Under the pieces are notes generated by a model. It was not told the DNA's origin, ran no database searches, and saw only the letters and a program-made list of their open reading frames with translations. This document shows, one piece after another, positions 15,992 to 24,435 of a stretch of 63,092 bases of DNA (its first letter is position 1; the number at the start of each line of letters is the position of its first letter). The stretch covers positions 1 through 63,092 of the forward strand of contig NZ_JAIUIE010000017.1 of NCBI RefSeq assembly GCF_020165495.1, given 5' to 3'. The position numbers were made by a program, and so were the translations under genes. Source of the stretch: Mesorhizobium sp. BR1-1-16 (GTDB lineage Bacteria > Pseudomonadota > Alphaproteobacteria > Rhizobiales > Kaistiaceae).

Positions 15992-16363
15992 ATGACCATT
16001 ACCCGCGCATCAATGGTGGCTGTCGCATTGATTTGCGCGGCGAGTACGGCAAATTCCGCGCCGCCTGCGAAGATTGGATCCTGCGTCAAGACCAGAATTT
16101 CGGAACTGGGCTCTCGCCTTGAAGGTGACCCTGACAGTGGGTCTTCGGTTGCCTTCGCGAACGGGGCATATCAAGTGTCCTACAACACCATTCCGGCGAT
16201 CCGCCGTTCGAAGGTTGGAGACCCGGTCATGCTGTGTCTCGTGGACCTGCCGTCAAACTGCCCCGCTGGCGATGACCGCGGGAAGGTCTATTCAGTCACC
16301 AATCTGCGCGTCGCCCTTGGGTGGGTACTTCCGGATGCCAGCCATTCTTGCGGAGGGGCATAG
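15992..16363 (+). CDS. Exported protein of unknown function (moron gene 1)
   Basis: 123 aa starting at ATG 15992, with AGGTGG 6 nt upstream; longer in-frame starts would bury the signal peptide. Residues 1-22 form a Sec signal (ASMVAVALICAASTANSA), leaving a mature protein of about 100 aa with four Cys suited to two disulfides. VAFANGAYQVSY and VGDPVMLCLVDLPSNCP are distinctive, and similar short exported proteins occur in Hyphomicrobiales genomes. It lies antisense to the late operon, followed 1 nt later by a second exported protein. Confidence 0.65.
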   Translation: MTITRASMVAVALICAASTANSAPPAKIGSCVKTRISELGSRLEGDPDSGSSVAFANGAYQVSYNTIPAIRRSKVGDPVMLCLVDLPSNCPAGDDRGKVYSVTNLRVALGWVLPDASHSCGGA

Positions 16364-16364
16364 C

Positions 16365-16784
16365 ATGATTGTCGCCCTGCTCGTTTTGATTCTTCTAGCC
16401 CTGCTCTTCCCCGGCTTTATGCGGATGGTCGCACTAGGGCTGTTGTTGATCATCGGGTTTGCGGCGGCACAGACAGCGAGAGCAGACGAGGCGCCGTTCC
16501 CGCTATTCGACCCGAACCAGGCATGCGAGCGCATTTTTGGTCAGAGCCGACTTGCGTTCAACCATTGCATCGATATCGAGCAAACCACCTATAAACTGCT
16601 GAAAGCATCATGGGGTGATCTTTCGGCGGCGACGAAGATTCAATGCGCTTCGATGATCACGCGCTTGCACGAACAAGGGAACCCATACGTGTACCAGAAC
16701 ACTTACGAGCTTTCTCAGGTTCTGACTTATCAGGATGACGTCCGGAGATCGATGGCCGCTCCCAAGAGGCACTTCACCCCCTAG
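16365..16784 (+). CDS. Exported or membrane-anchored protein of unknown function (moron gene 2)
   Basis: 139 aa with a GGAGGGG ribosome site upstream. A long hydrophobic N-terminus (residues 2-36, two stretches: IVALLVLILLALLFPGFM and MVALGLLLIIGFAAAQTA) ends in ARADE, a plausible signal peptidase site. The mature part has three Cys (NQACERIFG, AFNHCIDIEQ, KIQCASM). Together with moron 1 it forms a two-gene plus-strand island. A role in the cell envelope (exclusion or host conversion) is inference. Confidence 0.65.
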   Translation: MIVALLVLILLALLFPGFMRMVALGLLLIIGFAAAQTARADEAPFPLFDPNQACERIFGQSRLAFNHCIDIEQTTYKLLKASWGDLSAATKIQCASMITRLHEQGNPYVYQNTYELSQVLTYQDDVRRSMAAPKRHFTP

Positions 16785-17725
16785 TGATCCGGGTAGTCCA
16801 GCGTGAGCCCGATCTGCGAAATGTTCAGCGGAATCGGGCCCTGCCCATCGGCGCGGATGCATACGATGTCGCTGTAATACGGGTTGCCGCGCGTGTCGCC
16901 CGAATGGCTGACCACCAGCACCTTGTAAATCCCATCATCAGCGATTGACGGGATCATACTGTTGCTGACCTCGGCCGTGTATTGCGGGGAGAACGCCGCC
17001 TGCTGGATCGACGACTGATCGATCTTGATGCGACGCCCCGGCTGGATTTGCGGGTTGAGCAGCGTCTTGACTTCGATGCCGCCGATCGTCTGGACCGGCA
17101 TTCCGATCATGCCAGTGCGGCTGTTGACCACGATCGCCTCGCCAGGGTGATAGCTGTCGTTCTTGACGACGTTCAACTTGCCGCTCTGGATAGCCCAGCT
17201 CGTATTCGTCGCCGCAGCGATGTCGCGCATCTTGTCCCGGACCATTCCGAACAGCACGGCGCCGCGGGGCATGGTCACTGACGGCAGATCGGCAATAAAC
17301 CCCGCGGTCACGCCGAAGGGCTTCAGAGCCTCTAGGCATGCGTCGACCTGGTCCTTGAACGTGTGGCCGGCAGCGAGCGTCTTGTTGACCGTCGCGTAAT
17401 TGTGGGCTTGACCGTTATCGGTTGCGAGGATCGCCAGATAGGTATCGGTCGGGGTCTCCCGGCCGTAGCGCATCTGGATGATCTTCCCTTCGAAGATCGT
17501 CCCGAAATTCTGTTCGTAGCCGGCCTGCAGCACGACCTTCGTGTATTCCTCCCTCGCCTTGGCAGCGGTCTGCGGCGACGGGTTCGTCACGATGATATTC
17601 GCCGTGCCGGGCGTCTGGATGTCTTGCTGCCGCACATCGAACCGGATGCGCAGTGCTGACAGATCGAGTTCCTCGCTGTCATCGCCGACAGTCAGCTTGA
17701 CTGAGCGGATCCACTGTTCCGACAT
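16781..17725 (-). CDS. Baseplate hub protein (gp44/gp27-like)
   Basis: 314 aa. MSEQWIRSVKLTVGDDSEEL then RIRFDVRQQDIQTPGTANI. The middle contains IYEGKIIQM-like TIFEGKIIQMRYGRETPTDT and VNKTLAAGHTF, and the C-terminus has YKVLVVSHSGDTRGNPYYS. These are typical of hub proteins in compact contractile tails that bridge tube and spike. It is placed just before the spike in the late operon, now separated from it by the moron pair. Confidence 0.8.
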   Translation of the reverse strand: MSEQWIRSVKLTVGDDSEELDLSALRIRFDVRQQDIQTPGTANIIVTNPSPQTAAKAREEYTKVVLQAGYEQNFGTIFEGKIIQMRYGRETPTDTYLAILATDNGQAHNYATVNKTLAAGHTFKDQVDACLEALKPFGVTAGFIADLPSVTMPRGAVLFGMVRDKMRDIAAATNTSWAIQSGKLNVVKNDSYHPGEAIVVNSRTGMIGMPVQTIGGIEVKTLLNPQIQPGRRIKIDQSSIQQAAFSPQYTAEVSNSMIPSIADDGIYKVLVVSHSGDTRGNPYYSDIVCIRADGQGPIPLNISQIGLTLDYPDH

Positions 17726-18039
17726 CAGGGCACCACGAAATAAAGGTGACCGGTCGAGCCGAGATTGTCGAAGGTCGGCACCGCATCGACGTCTGTGTCG
17801 GTCTCCACGTAGAGCGCGCCCCCCAGGCCGAGATAGGCGTATTGCTCGAGCAGGTCGTGGCCGGTGACGAGCGGGATTCCCGACAGGATCACATTGCCCG
17901 AGGTGTCTGCGATGTTGAGCATCCAGCCGCCCTCTTCCGTGTCGAGATATTGCAGCGACAGACGGTATTCGGTCGTCCCGAGCGCGATCGTGAAGCTCTG
18001 CGGCTCAGCCGAGAGCGGGATTTCGTAGGTGGTGGCCAT
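17725..18039 (-). CDS. Baseplate plug-like protein (Pam3 gp18 type)
   Basis: 104 aa. MATTYEIPLSAEPQSFTIAL followed by EYRLSLQYLDTEEGGWMLNI, then SGIPLVTGHDLLEQYAYLGL, matches the small family found next to the hub that seals or plugs the baseplate. Mostly beta. One-base overlap with the hub gene. Confidence 0.75.
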   Translation of the reverse strand: MATTYEIPLSAEPQSFTIALGTTEYRLSLQYLDTEEGGWMLNIADTSGNVILSGIPLVTGHDLLEQYAYLGLGGALYVETDTDVDAVPTFDNLGSTGHLYFVVP

Positions 18040-18046
18040 ATTGCTC

Positions 18047-18099
18047 GATCGCTACTGGCTAACTTTTCCCTTGCGGGATCGTTCGCTATTTGCTAATTT
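18047..18099 (+). promoter_or_regulatory. Imperfect direct repeats upstream of the toxin-antitoxin pair
   Basis: Two related sequences, GATCGCTACTGGCTAACTTT (18047-18066) and GATCGTTCGCTATTTGCTAA (18077-18096), share GATCG, CGCTA and GCTAA blocks. TTGCGG (18071-18076), 17 bp, TAATTT (18094-18099) could be a weak promoter with a start at the toxin ATG. Autorepression by the XRE antitoxin is a usual property of such pairs; the operator role here is inferred. Confidence 0.4.
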
Positions 18100-18105
18100 G
18101 TGGTC

Positions 18106-18360
18106 ATGAAACAGATCGCCTTCAGCAAAGACGCCCTGCGCACCCTCCGGAAAATCCCGGCGAATGTCGCTAAGACGATCCGCGCCAAGATCGATCTTTA
18201 CGCAACCAACCCCACCGCTCTCTCGAACAACGTCACCGAATTGAAGGGCGAACCCGGCATCCAGCGCCTTCGCGTTGGTGACTGGCGCGTGGTCTTCAGC
18301 GAAGATGGCGACGTGATTGCCATCATTCGCATCGCCCCGAGAGGCGCTGTATACGACTAG
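18106..18360 (+). CDS. RelE/ParE-superfamily toxin
   Basis: 84 aa. MKQIAFSKDALRTLRKIPAN, then VAKTIRAKIDLYATNP and ELKGEPGIQRLRVGDWRVVF followed by IIRIAPRGAVYD. The LKG...RLRVGDWRVVF core and terminal RGxVY identify the RelE/ParE fold (mRNA interferase or gyrase poison). ATG is preferred over a GTG two codons earlier. It is followed 17 nt later by its XRE partner, toxin first as in HigBA-type units. Confidence 0.88.
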   Translation: MKQIAFSKDALRTLRKIPANVAKTIRAKIDLYATNPTALSNNVTELKGEPGIQRLRVGDWRVVFSEDGDVIAIIRIAPRGAVYD

Positions 18361-18377
18361 GCCAAGGAGGGCCGACC

Positions 18378-18749
18378 ATGAACCATCAGATCATCACTAC
18401 GCCCGCTGGCGAGCGCTTGGCGGTGCTCCCTGAGGCTGACTATTTGGCGCTGATGGCTGCGCATGACGATGCCGCCGATATCGCCGCCGTTCACCGTTTC
18501 CGCGGGCGTCTCGCATCTGGCGAAGAAGAGCTTATCCCGTCCGATGTTGTTGACCGCCTGCTGTCCGGGGAAAGCCCCGTCCGCGTCTGGCGCGAGTTTC
18601 GCGGCATGTCCGCGCGTGCCCTCGCCGCGGCCGCATCGATCAGCGCTCCGTATGTCTCGGAGATCGAGGCCGGCAAGAAAGACGGTAGCATCACTGCGAT
18701 GAAGTCGATTGCTGCCGCGCTGCGGGTATCGCTGGACGATCTAGTTTAG
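18378..18749 (+). CDS. XRE-family antitoxin
   Basis: 123 aa with AAGGAGG upstream. The N-terminal half (LAVLPEADYLALMAAHDDAA) resembles the toxin-binding arm of such antitoxins. The C-terminal half is an XRE helix-turn-helix: VWREFRGMSARALAAAASIS then APYVSEIEAGKKDGSI and LAxAL-like IAAALRVSLDDLV. It neutralises the ParE/RelE toxin and probably represses the pair. Its 3' end overlaps the late operon gene on the other strand by 4 nt. Confidence 0.88.
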   Translation: MNHQIITTPAGERLAVLPEADYLALMAAHDDAADIAAVHRFRGRLASGEEELIPSDVVDRLLSGESPVRVWREFRGMSARALAAAASISAPYVSEIEAGKKDGSITAMKSIAAALRVSLDDLV

Positions 18750-19282
18750 GCCCCGTTCCCGGCGTACCCGTTCGACGGCTTCAACTGCTTCGTCCCGAGG
18801 TTCGCGGTCGGCGCGGTCTTCTGCGGCGAGGCTTGTGTTGCGGCCGATCCGGTCGACGTAACCTGGGTCGACACGATGAGGACTTGTTGCAGGATGACCC
18901 GGACGATCAAGCTGTCTGCGATCTGCGCGTTGGTCCGCTTTTCGACGGTGCGGATCAGCATGTTCTGGTAGGACCGACCCGGTGTGTAGACCGTGAACGG
19001 CCGGCGCGTCTTCTGTAGCGCCAGCATCTCCTGGTAGACGATGTAGGTGAACCCGAAAATGCCGGCCGTCGCGTTCGACCAGCCGACCGTCATCTCAAGT
19101 TCGACCGGCATTGCGAAGGCGTGATCAGAGATCGACGCGCCCTGCTCTACTGGGTGCTGGGTGATGAACAGGTTGTCGCGCGCCGTTTCCTCGATCGTGA
19201 CATCGGGGATCAGGAAGCCGATGAGCCGTGCCGGCCGGATAATGACCGCCACAGCCGCCGCGGTGTCGAGGATGCCAGCCAT
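18746..19282 (-). CDS. Dit-like baseplate protein
   Basis: 178 aa. IIRPARLIGFLIPDVTIEET followed by HPVEQGASISDHAFAMPVEL and TVGWSNATAG is the typical N-terminal Dit-like domain that forms the ring under the tail tube. The C-terminus is Ser/Thr/Ala-rich. Coupled directly to the tape-measure gene (one-base overlap). Confidence 0.82.
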   Translation of the reverse strand: MAGILDTAAAVAVIIRPARLIGFLIPDVTIEETARDNLFITQHPVEQGASISDHAFAMPVELEMTVGWSNATAGIFGFTYIVYQEMLALQKTRRPFTVYTPGRSYQNMLIRTVEKRTNAQIADSLIVRVILQQVLIVSTQVTSTGSAATQASPQKTAPTANLGTKQLKPSNGYAGNGA

Positions 19283-21249
19283 TATTGCATTGCGCCCTTG
19301 ACGTTTCCGAGAAGCTCACCGTTGAGCCCGCGTTGACGACGTTCAATCTCGTCGGCCGTCGCCTTCGGATCGCTCGCCCCGTGAACCACGATCGAGTTGG
19401 TCTGGCTGAAGCCCTGCGAATGAACCCCAGGCAACGGCATGCCCAATGGCAGAAGCGGTGTGCTGGCGCCGGTCAGGTCAGGCGAGAGCATATTGTTGCG
19501 CTGGAGGATGTCGGCGCGCTTCTTAGCCCATTGCTCTTGCGGGCTGTCGGCTTTGGAGCCTCCGTCTGCAGGCGCAGCTGTCGGCGGCGGGGTGGCTATC
19601 GCGGGAGCGGCGAGTATGCCGGCCAGAAACTTCTCCGCAGTTGCGCCTCGGTTATTTGCCTCTGCATCGCGTGCCAGAGGCCGCTCATAGAACATGGATA
19701 CTGCCGCGCCCGCTTCAGCGGCCGTTTTGGCGGCCTTGATCTTTTCGAGAGCCGCGGCCTCCGGCCCGTTCAACTCCCACCACGCGCCCTCAAGCTGTTG
19801 CGCGTGGGTGGCGTTCGCCATATCGATTCCCGTACCGGCCTGAATATTGGCGCGCCGATCCGGATGATGCTGGAAGATGCCTTTGGCCTGCCCGCCATCG
19901 CCGACTGCATTCGGGTTGGTGCGTGATTCATGGATCTCGTTTGCAACAAGCCCCGCCGCCTGCTCATCCGTGAGTCCCTTCGACTTCCAGAAGTCGAAGC
20001 TCTCTTTAGCATTGGCCTTCTGCTGTTCAGTTGTGAGGCTTTGAGCTTGGCCACTGCCGCCGAGGCCGAACCACCGACCAAGGGCAGTCTTTCCAGCCGC
20101 TCGCTTGAACCGATCCCAATAGCCTGTCTGGAACCCTTCGTTATTGGGATAGATCATGCCGGGGCCGGAATACCCGCGGGACCATTTGCCAGTGACGGGG
20201 CTCCGAACGGGTTGATCACTGACCCATGAATTGAATGCCGACCCGCCTGCGATCAGACCAACGACCGGGATAAGCCAGCTAAACGCGCCAGCAGCAGACG
20301 CCCCGGCGGCGAGCATGCCTGGCACCCACCTTGTCGTCATGTACAGCAGCACCGCGGCCAGCGCGACCTCGAGCCCATCCTTGCCGGTGATGGCGAGAGA
20401 CATGGCATTGAATTTGTCGACGATCGGGCCAGCGGCCTTTGCCATATCGGCCAGTGTCGTCGCGATGTCAGCAAGCGCCTTGGAGAGTTCGCCAACGAAT
20501 TTGACGATCTCAGCCTGATGCGCCGTGATCCAATCGCCGAAGTCCTTCACATACTTCAGGATCGTCGGCCCGAGATCCTGGGCAATGCGCAGCACGAGCA
20601 GATCGATGGTCGCCTGAAACGACCGGACCTGCGTCATCAACTGATTGGCTTCGGCCGCCGCCTTGTTCGGGTCGACGCCCATGGCCGCCGCCTTCTGGCG
20701 GTAGTCGTCCATTTCCTTCTGGATCGCACCCCACTTGCCGCGGAGCGCGTTGAAGGTTCCTTCGTCGAGGCCGAGCGCGGCGGCATACTGCGTGCCGACA
20801 TACTGCGGCTTCTTCGACAATTGCTTGTCGAGGTCGACCATGATGTCGACCGTGTCGCGCAGGCCGCCGTTGGCATCGCGGGTCTGGACGCCGAGCGCAT
20901 GCAAAAGGCTCTCGTTACCCGGATTGGTCCGGATCGCTCTGGCAATGCCCTCGATCGTCGAGCCGGCCGCGCTGGCGGAGACGCCAAGCTGGCTCAGCGC
21001 ATAGGTGTAGGCCTTGACATTCGCGACACTGGTATTGGCGCGCTGGGCAGCGAAGTACATGCTGTCGAGCGAAGAGGCGACCTTGACCACGGCCGCGGCG
21101 ATAGCCGTCTCGGCGGCTGCCCATGCCGCAGCGAGGCCGGCCGCAGCCTTGAATGCGCCGTCGACTGTATCCTTGAACCGAGCCTGCGATTGCGCGTCGA
21201 CCTTGAAGCCGAGCGCGATCAAATAGCTGTCGATGACGTTGTCAGCCAT
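19282..21249 (-). CDS. Tape measure protein with C-terminal tail-lysozyme domain
   Basis: 655 aa. The N-terminus LGFKVDAQSQARFKDTVDGA resembles phage tape measures. Residues 50-330 are helical with hydrophobic stretches near 300-345. From about 415, FDFWKSKGLTDEQAAGLVAN then EIHESRTNPNAVGDGGQAKG and FQHHPDRRANI form a phage tail lysozyme domain (glutamate in NEIHES). It sets tail length and locally cuts peptidoglycan during DNA entry. At 655 aa it predicts a short to medium tail of roughly 100 nm, if the usual 1.5 angstrom per residue holds. Confidence 0.88.
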   Translation of the reverse strand: MADNVIDSYLIALGFKVDAQSQARFKDTVDGAFKAAAGLAAAWAAAETAIAAAVVKVASSLDSMYFAAQRANTSVANVKAYTYALSQLGVSASAAGSTIEGIARAIRTNPGNESLLHALGVQTRDANGGLRDTVDIMVDLDKQLSKKPQYVGTQYAAALGLDEGTFNALRGKWGAIQKEMDDYRQKAAAMGVDPNKAAAEANQLMTQVRSFQATIDLLVLRIAQDLGPTILKYVKDFGDWITAHQAEIVKFVGELSKALADIATTLADMAKAAGPIVDKFNAMSLAITGKDGLEVALAAVLLYMTTRWVPGMLAAGASAAGAFSWLIPVVGLIAGGSAFNSWVSDQPVRSPVTGKWSRGYSGPGMIYPNNEGFQTGYWDRFKRAAGKTALGRWFGLGGSGQAQSLTTEQQKANAKESFDFWKSKGLTDEQAAGLVANEIHESRTNPNAVGDGGQAKGIFQHHPDRRANIQAGTGIDMANATHAQQLEGAWWELNGPEAAALEKIKAAKTAAEAGAAVSMFYERPLARDAEANNRGATAEKFLAGILAAPAIATPPPTAAPADGGSKADSPQEQWAKKRADILQRNNMLSPDLTGASTPLLPLGMPLPGVHSQGFSQTNSIVVHGASDPKATADEIERRQRGLNGELLGNVKGAMQ

Positions 21250-21415
21250 TCGGTTTCATCGCTTCCCGGATACGCGCTTCATTTTCTTCGGTGACATCGA
21301 GCGCGTCGTTCATCCGCCCGAGATCGGCAAGGGACACCGTCCCATCCAAAAGGGATTCGTAGCCACAGAGCCCTTTGATCACCGGGCGCATCAACCATTC
21401 TTCTCCGTTCGGCAT
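21242..21415 (-). CDS. Small tail chaperone-like protein (DUF6889-type), possibly made by frameshift
   Basis: 57 aa if started at ATG 21415. The core EEWLMRPVIKGLCGYESLLD followed by GTVSLADLGRMNDALDV recalls small proteins encoded right after tail assembly chaperones. No good ribosome site precedes the ATG. The frame is open upstream to 21592, overlapping the chaperone gene in the -1 frame, so a fusion made by ribosomal frameshifting is possible. Overlaps tape measure by 8 nt. Confidence 0.6.
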   Translation of the reverse strand: MPNGEEWLMRPVIKGLCGYESLLDGTVSLADLGRMNDALDVTEENEARIREAMKPNG

Positions 21416-21438
21416 CCCGACGTAGTCGACGCTCGGCC

Positions 21439-21894
21439 CTACCGATCGCCGCCGTTCGAAGCTGACGGTAGGGCGGTCATAAAAGGCACGATGTCGGCCT
21501 TGATGACGTTCACGGCGATCGCGACCATGCTCATCATATCGATGTCGTCGAACATCAGGCGGTCGGCCGCCTTGTTCCAGACTAGGGACCAACCGCCGCC
21601 GTTCGGGGCGGCACGGGACACGACGCCGAGGCAGGTTTTCAGGACGAAATCGACATCTTCGGCCGGGAGGTCGGCGAGAACCCGTGCAAGCGGCTCAAGC
21701 GCCGCCATGGTGTCGGTCATGCCGGCGACGTTTGCGGTCCCCGCCTTCATAGTTGCGAGCGTTGCAGCCGCCGGGCCAATCGCCCGGACGAACGGAGCGA
21801 CGGCCGGGGCGAGTTTGCGCGCGACATGGAACGCCGTGAAGGCGTCCAGCTTGCGCGATGAGTATTTGCTCCCGCCGACTTCAAACTCAGCCAT
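21439..21894 (-). CDS. Tail assembly chaperone
   Basis: 151 aa, helical: YSSRKLDAFTAFHVARKLAP followed by AVAPFVRAIG and, later, ADRLMFDDIDMMSMVAIAVN. Position between tube and tape measure, size and composition match G-type chaperones that coat the tape measure during tail assembly. The stop at 21439 is followed by the small -1-frame ORF. Confidence 0.78.
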   Translation of the reverse strand: MAEFEVGGSKYSSRKLDAFTAFHVARKLAPAVAPFVRAIGPAAATLATMKAGTANVAGMTDTMAALEPLARVLADLPAEDVDFVLKTCLGVVSRAAPNGGGWSLVWNKAADRLMFDDIDMMSMVAIAVNVIKADIVPFMTALPSASNGGDR

Positions 21895-21907
21895 GCGTCA
21901 CCTCTCT

Positions 21908-22360
21908 TTAGAGTTCGGGGGCACCCGAGCCGAGCGCGCCGTCTATCTGGACCGCGTTGAAGACCCACGTCAGCGTGTCGCCATCCTTCGCATAAGCGAT
22001 GTCCGGCACCTTCTCGAATGCCACCTGCGTGCAGGTCCACCAGTCGCCACGAGCCGGATCGCGCACAGAGATTGAGTTACGGCCCCAGTTAGCGCTGGAC
22101 GAACGTTGGAAGTTGTAAGCCGCAGACAGGATCTGATTGAGCGGAGCGGTCTTCAGCAGTTCGATCGAGATCGACCCGTGGTTCCCGGCGTGCAACGAGT
22201 GCATGCCGGTGCCATCGGCGCCGACGGTCATGGTGTTCTTGGGCTCGGCGCGCGGGATCTTGATGCCGCCCTCGGCGTTGCCCGAGCCGGCGCCAATGGA
22301 CTGGGAAATACCGGGCCCGATCAGCGAGCCCACAATGTCGATGAACGAATAGGCTGCCAT
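21908..22360 (-). CDS. Tail tube protein (DUF3277-like)
   Basis: 150 aa. MAAYSFIDIVGSLIGPG, later GADGTGMHSLHAGNHGSISI and ELLKTAPLNQILSAAYN. This combination characterises the DUF3277 tube family found directly after DUF3383 sheaths. It forms the inner tube of the contractile tail. Confidence 0.85.
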   Translation of the reverse strand: MAAYSFIDIVGSLIGPGISQSIGAGSGNAEGGIKIPRAEPKNTMTVGADGTGMHSLHAGNHGSISIELLKTAPLNQILSAAYNFQRSSSANWGRNSISVRDPARGDWWTCTQVAFEKVPDIAYAKDGDTLTWVFNAVQIDGALGSGAPEL

Positions 22361-22368
22361 GGTGGGCC

Positions 22369-23850
22369 TCAGCGGTTGACGTTGATGATGACGGGGACGC
22401 TGTGGATCGCGCCCGCGAGCTTGGCCGCGACCTGGAAGACCACAGACTTGCGAGCCTCACGGTCGGCCTGCGACTGCGATGCGATTGGCGGGGCGTAGAC
22501 GTAATAGCCGCGCGGGAGCGTGTCGCCCTGCGCGATCTGGCCGAAGCCGCCCGCGTTCCAGACGCCGGGGGCGATCAAGCCATTCGTGACGCCCTGTTCG
22601 CAGGACGCCTCGATCGTGGCGAGGATCAGGTGATTGCCGGCATCGGTCTGCGGGATCTTGGTGGTGCTCGTGTAGAGCAGGTTCCAGACATCGGTCTGGA
22701 CGCGGTTCTGCAGCCAGTCGAGGCCGTGCACTTCATCGAAGAAGCTGCCGTCGGCCATGACGCCCTGCTGGATGATCGCGGTGCCATTGTCGTAGTTGAC
22801 GAAGACGTTTCCGTGCTTGCCGTCGAGTGCCGATGCCTGGCTTTCGGTGAGCGTCTCGGCGATGATGCCCGGCTCGATCTTGAACTTCATCGTCAGCGTG
22901 GTGCGGCTGCCTTCGAAATTCACGGTAGCCGCGCGGCCGAAGAAGGATGCCACGGCATAGGCGTCAAACGTGCTGTACTGCCAGAACGTCTTCCGATAGG
23001 CCGCCGCGGAGAGCAGATACCCGAGATCGGTCGTGTTCGTTGCATCGATCGCCGTCGTCGCCTGAATGGTCAGGCCGAGCATGCGGGACTTGCCGGACGC
23101 CTCGATATAATCCGCAGCCGCCAGCACGTCGGAATTAGCCGGCAGGGTCGCTGCGATGATCGCCGCGTACCAGTCACCGCTCTTGTTGGCGAAGGCCTGT
23201 AGCGCCGTCACCAGCGTCTCGGCGATGATGCCTGCAACTGGGGCCGATGCCGTCGCGCTGTCCAGCTTGAGCTGCGCGGAGATGTCCGTTCCGGAACCGG
23301 CCGTCGTGGCATAGGTCAGCGTCGACGACGCGCCCGTGGTCGGGCTGGTCACTTCGAACCGGCCATAGACCGCGTTCCAGACGACCGTGGCGCCGCTGAG
23401 AGCCGTGGTGATCACGGTCGCAACGCCGTTGAGGTTGGTCTGCGCCGAGAAATCGAGGCCCGTGAGCGTCTTCAGCGTGCCGTTGACGGTGATCTTGAGC
23501 GAGCCGGCGGTGATCGCCGTCCAGTTCGAGATCACCTGCTGGGCAGCGCTCAGAACGCCGCCGTGCAGCGTCGCAGCGGTGGCAGCGGCGGCCCACTTGC
23601 CGACATAGACGAGATCGGGCTGCGGGCTCTGCGCGAAGAACCGGGCCGCAGCGTAATATTCGGGCGCGGTGGTTCCGAAGTCGTTGGCGACGCTCGCGAT
23701 CGAACCGTAGGAGCGGATGCGCTCTACAGTGTCGATCACGTTGCTCGACCCGACGATCAGGCCCGCGCCGAAATTGCGGTACGGGGTCGCCAGCGGCGAA
23801 AGGACGATATCGACGTTGACGATATCGGAAATGGGCAATCCGGCGGCCAT
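22369..23850 (-). CDS. Contractile tail sheath protein (DUF3383-like)
   Basis: 493 aa. Opens [20 protein letters not shown], then [14 protein letters not shown] and [16 protein letters not shown], as in DUF3383 sheath-like proteins. The C-terminal part has [20 protein letters not shown] and [20 protein letters not shown], the conserved sheath C-terminal fold used for subunit interlocking. Its presence shows that the phage is a myovirus. Confidence 0.9.
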   Translation of the reverse strand: MAAGLPISDIVNVDIVLSPLATPYRNFGAGLIVGSSNVIDTVERIRSYGSIASVANDFGTTAPEYYAAARFFAQSPQPDLVYVGKWAAAATAATLHGGVLSAAQQVISNWTAITAGSLKITVNGTLKTLTGLDFSAQTNLNGVATVITTALSGATVVWNAVYGRFEVTSPTTGASSTLTYATTAGSGTDISAQLKLDSATASAPVAGIIAETLVTALQAFANKSGDWYAAIIAATLPANSDVLAAADYIEASGKSRMLGLTIQATTAIDATNTTDLGYLLSAAAYRKTFWQYSTFDAYAVASFFGRAATVNFEGSRTTLTMKFKIEPGIIAETLTESQASALDGKHGNVFVNYDNGTAIIQQGVMADGSFFDEVHGLDWLQNRVQTDVWNLLYTSTTKIPQTDAGNHLILATIEASCEQGVTNGLIAPGVWNAGGFGQIAQGDTLPRGYYVYAPPIASQSQADREARKSVVFQVAAKLAGAIHSVPVIINVNR

Positions 23851-23853
23851 GGG

Positions 23854-24435
23854 TTACTCCGTGGTCCAAGGGGTGGTGGATGCCGGGTCGCTGGCGATGT
23901 CGCCGCCGGCCGAAAGAAGATTGAGAACCGGGTAGGTGCGCGTGACCTGCCGGCGGAATGTCATCCGGACGTCGACATGACGACGCCATTGCTGGTTGAC
24001 GAGACTGGGCGCCAGCACGGCCCGCTCGATCTCGACAAAGGCGATACCCTGCGCACGGATCGCCTCGCGGTTCTGCGGCAGCGCCAGGCCGTCGCGGAGC
24101 AACGCGGCGTTCTGCGAGGCTGCAGGGCCATAGAACGAAGCGATCACGAACAGCGTCTCGTGCCGCTGCATTTCGTCAGACCCGTCGCCAGCCGAGTGAT
24201 GCAGGATCGCGGCGCCATCGTCGGGCTCACTATCGGTGACGCCAATGGCGCACCAACTCGTATCGATGCTCGGCTCAGGAGGCGGAAGCTTTTGCCAGCG
24301 CGGTCTGACGAGATCCCCGACGATGCCGGTCACGCCACCCACGAGCCCTTGAAAGATCACCTGCAGGGCTTCGTCATCAGCCGGCGCAGGCGTTGACGGG
24401 ACGAGATAGCCCCCGGTCGCGCTGGTGTTGGTCAT
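23854..24435 (-). CDS. Neck/tail terminator protein (LIC_12616-like)
   Basis: 193 aa. IFQGLVGGVTGIVGDLVRPR followed by WQKLPPPEPSIDTSWCAIGV, then HETLFVIASFYGPAASQNAA and GLALPQNREAIRAQGIAFVE. This matches the phage neck terminator family that caps the tail. Lies just upstream of the sheath gene in the operon. Confidence 0.83.
   Translation of the reverse strand: MTNTSATGGYLVPSTPAPADDEALQVIFQGLVGGVTGIVGDLVRPRWQKLPPPEPSIDTSWCAIGVTDSEPDDGAAILHHSAGDGSDEMQRHETLFVIASFYGPAASQNAALLRDGLALPQNREAIRAQGIAFVEIERAVLAPSLVNQQWRRHVDVRMTFRRQVTRTYPVLNLLSAGGDIASDPASTTPWTTE

Noticed and set aside
21439-21592. Canonical -1 frameshift heptamer in the tail chaperone gene
   Set aside because: No X-XXY-YYZ sequence was found in the overlap, so frameshifting is kept only as an open possibility.
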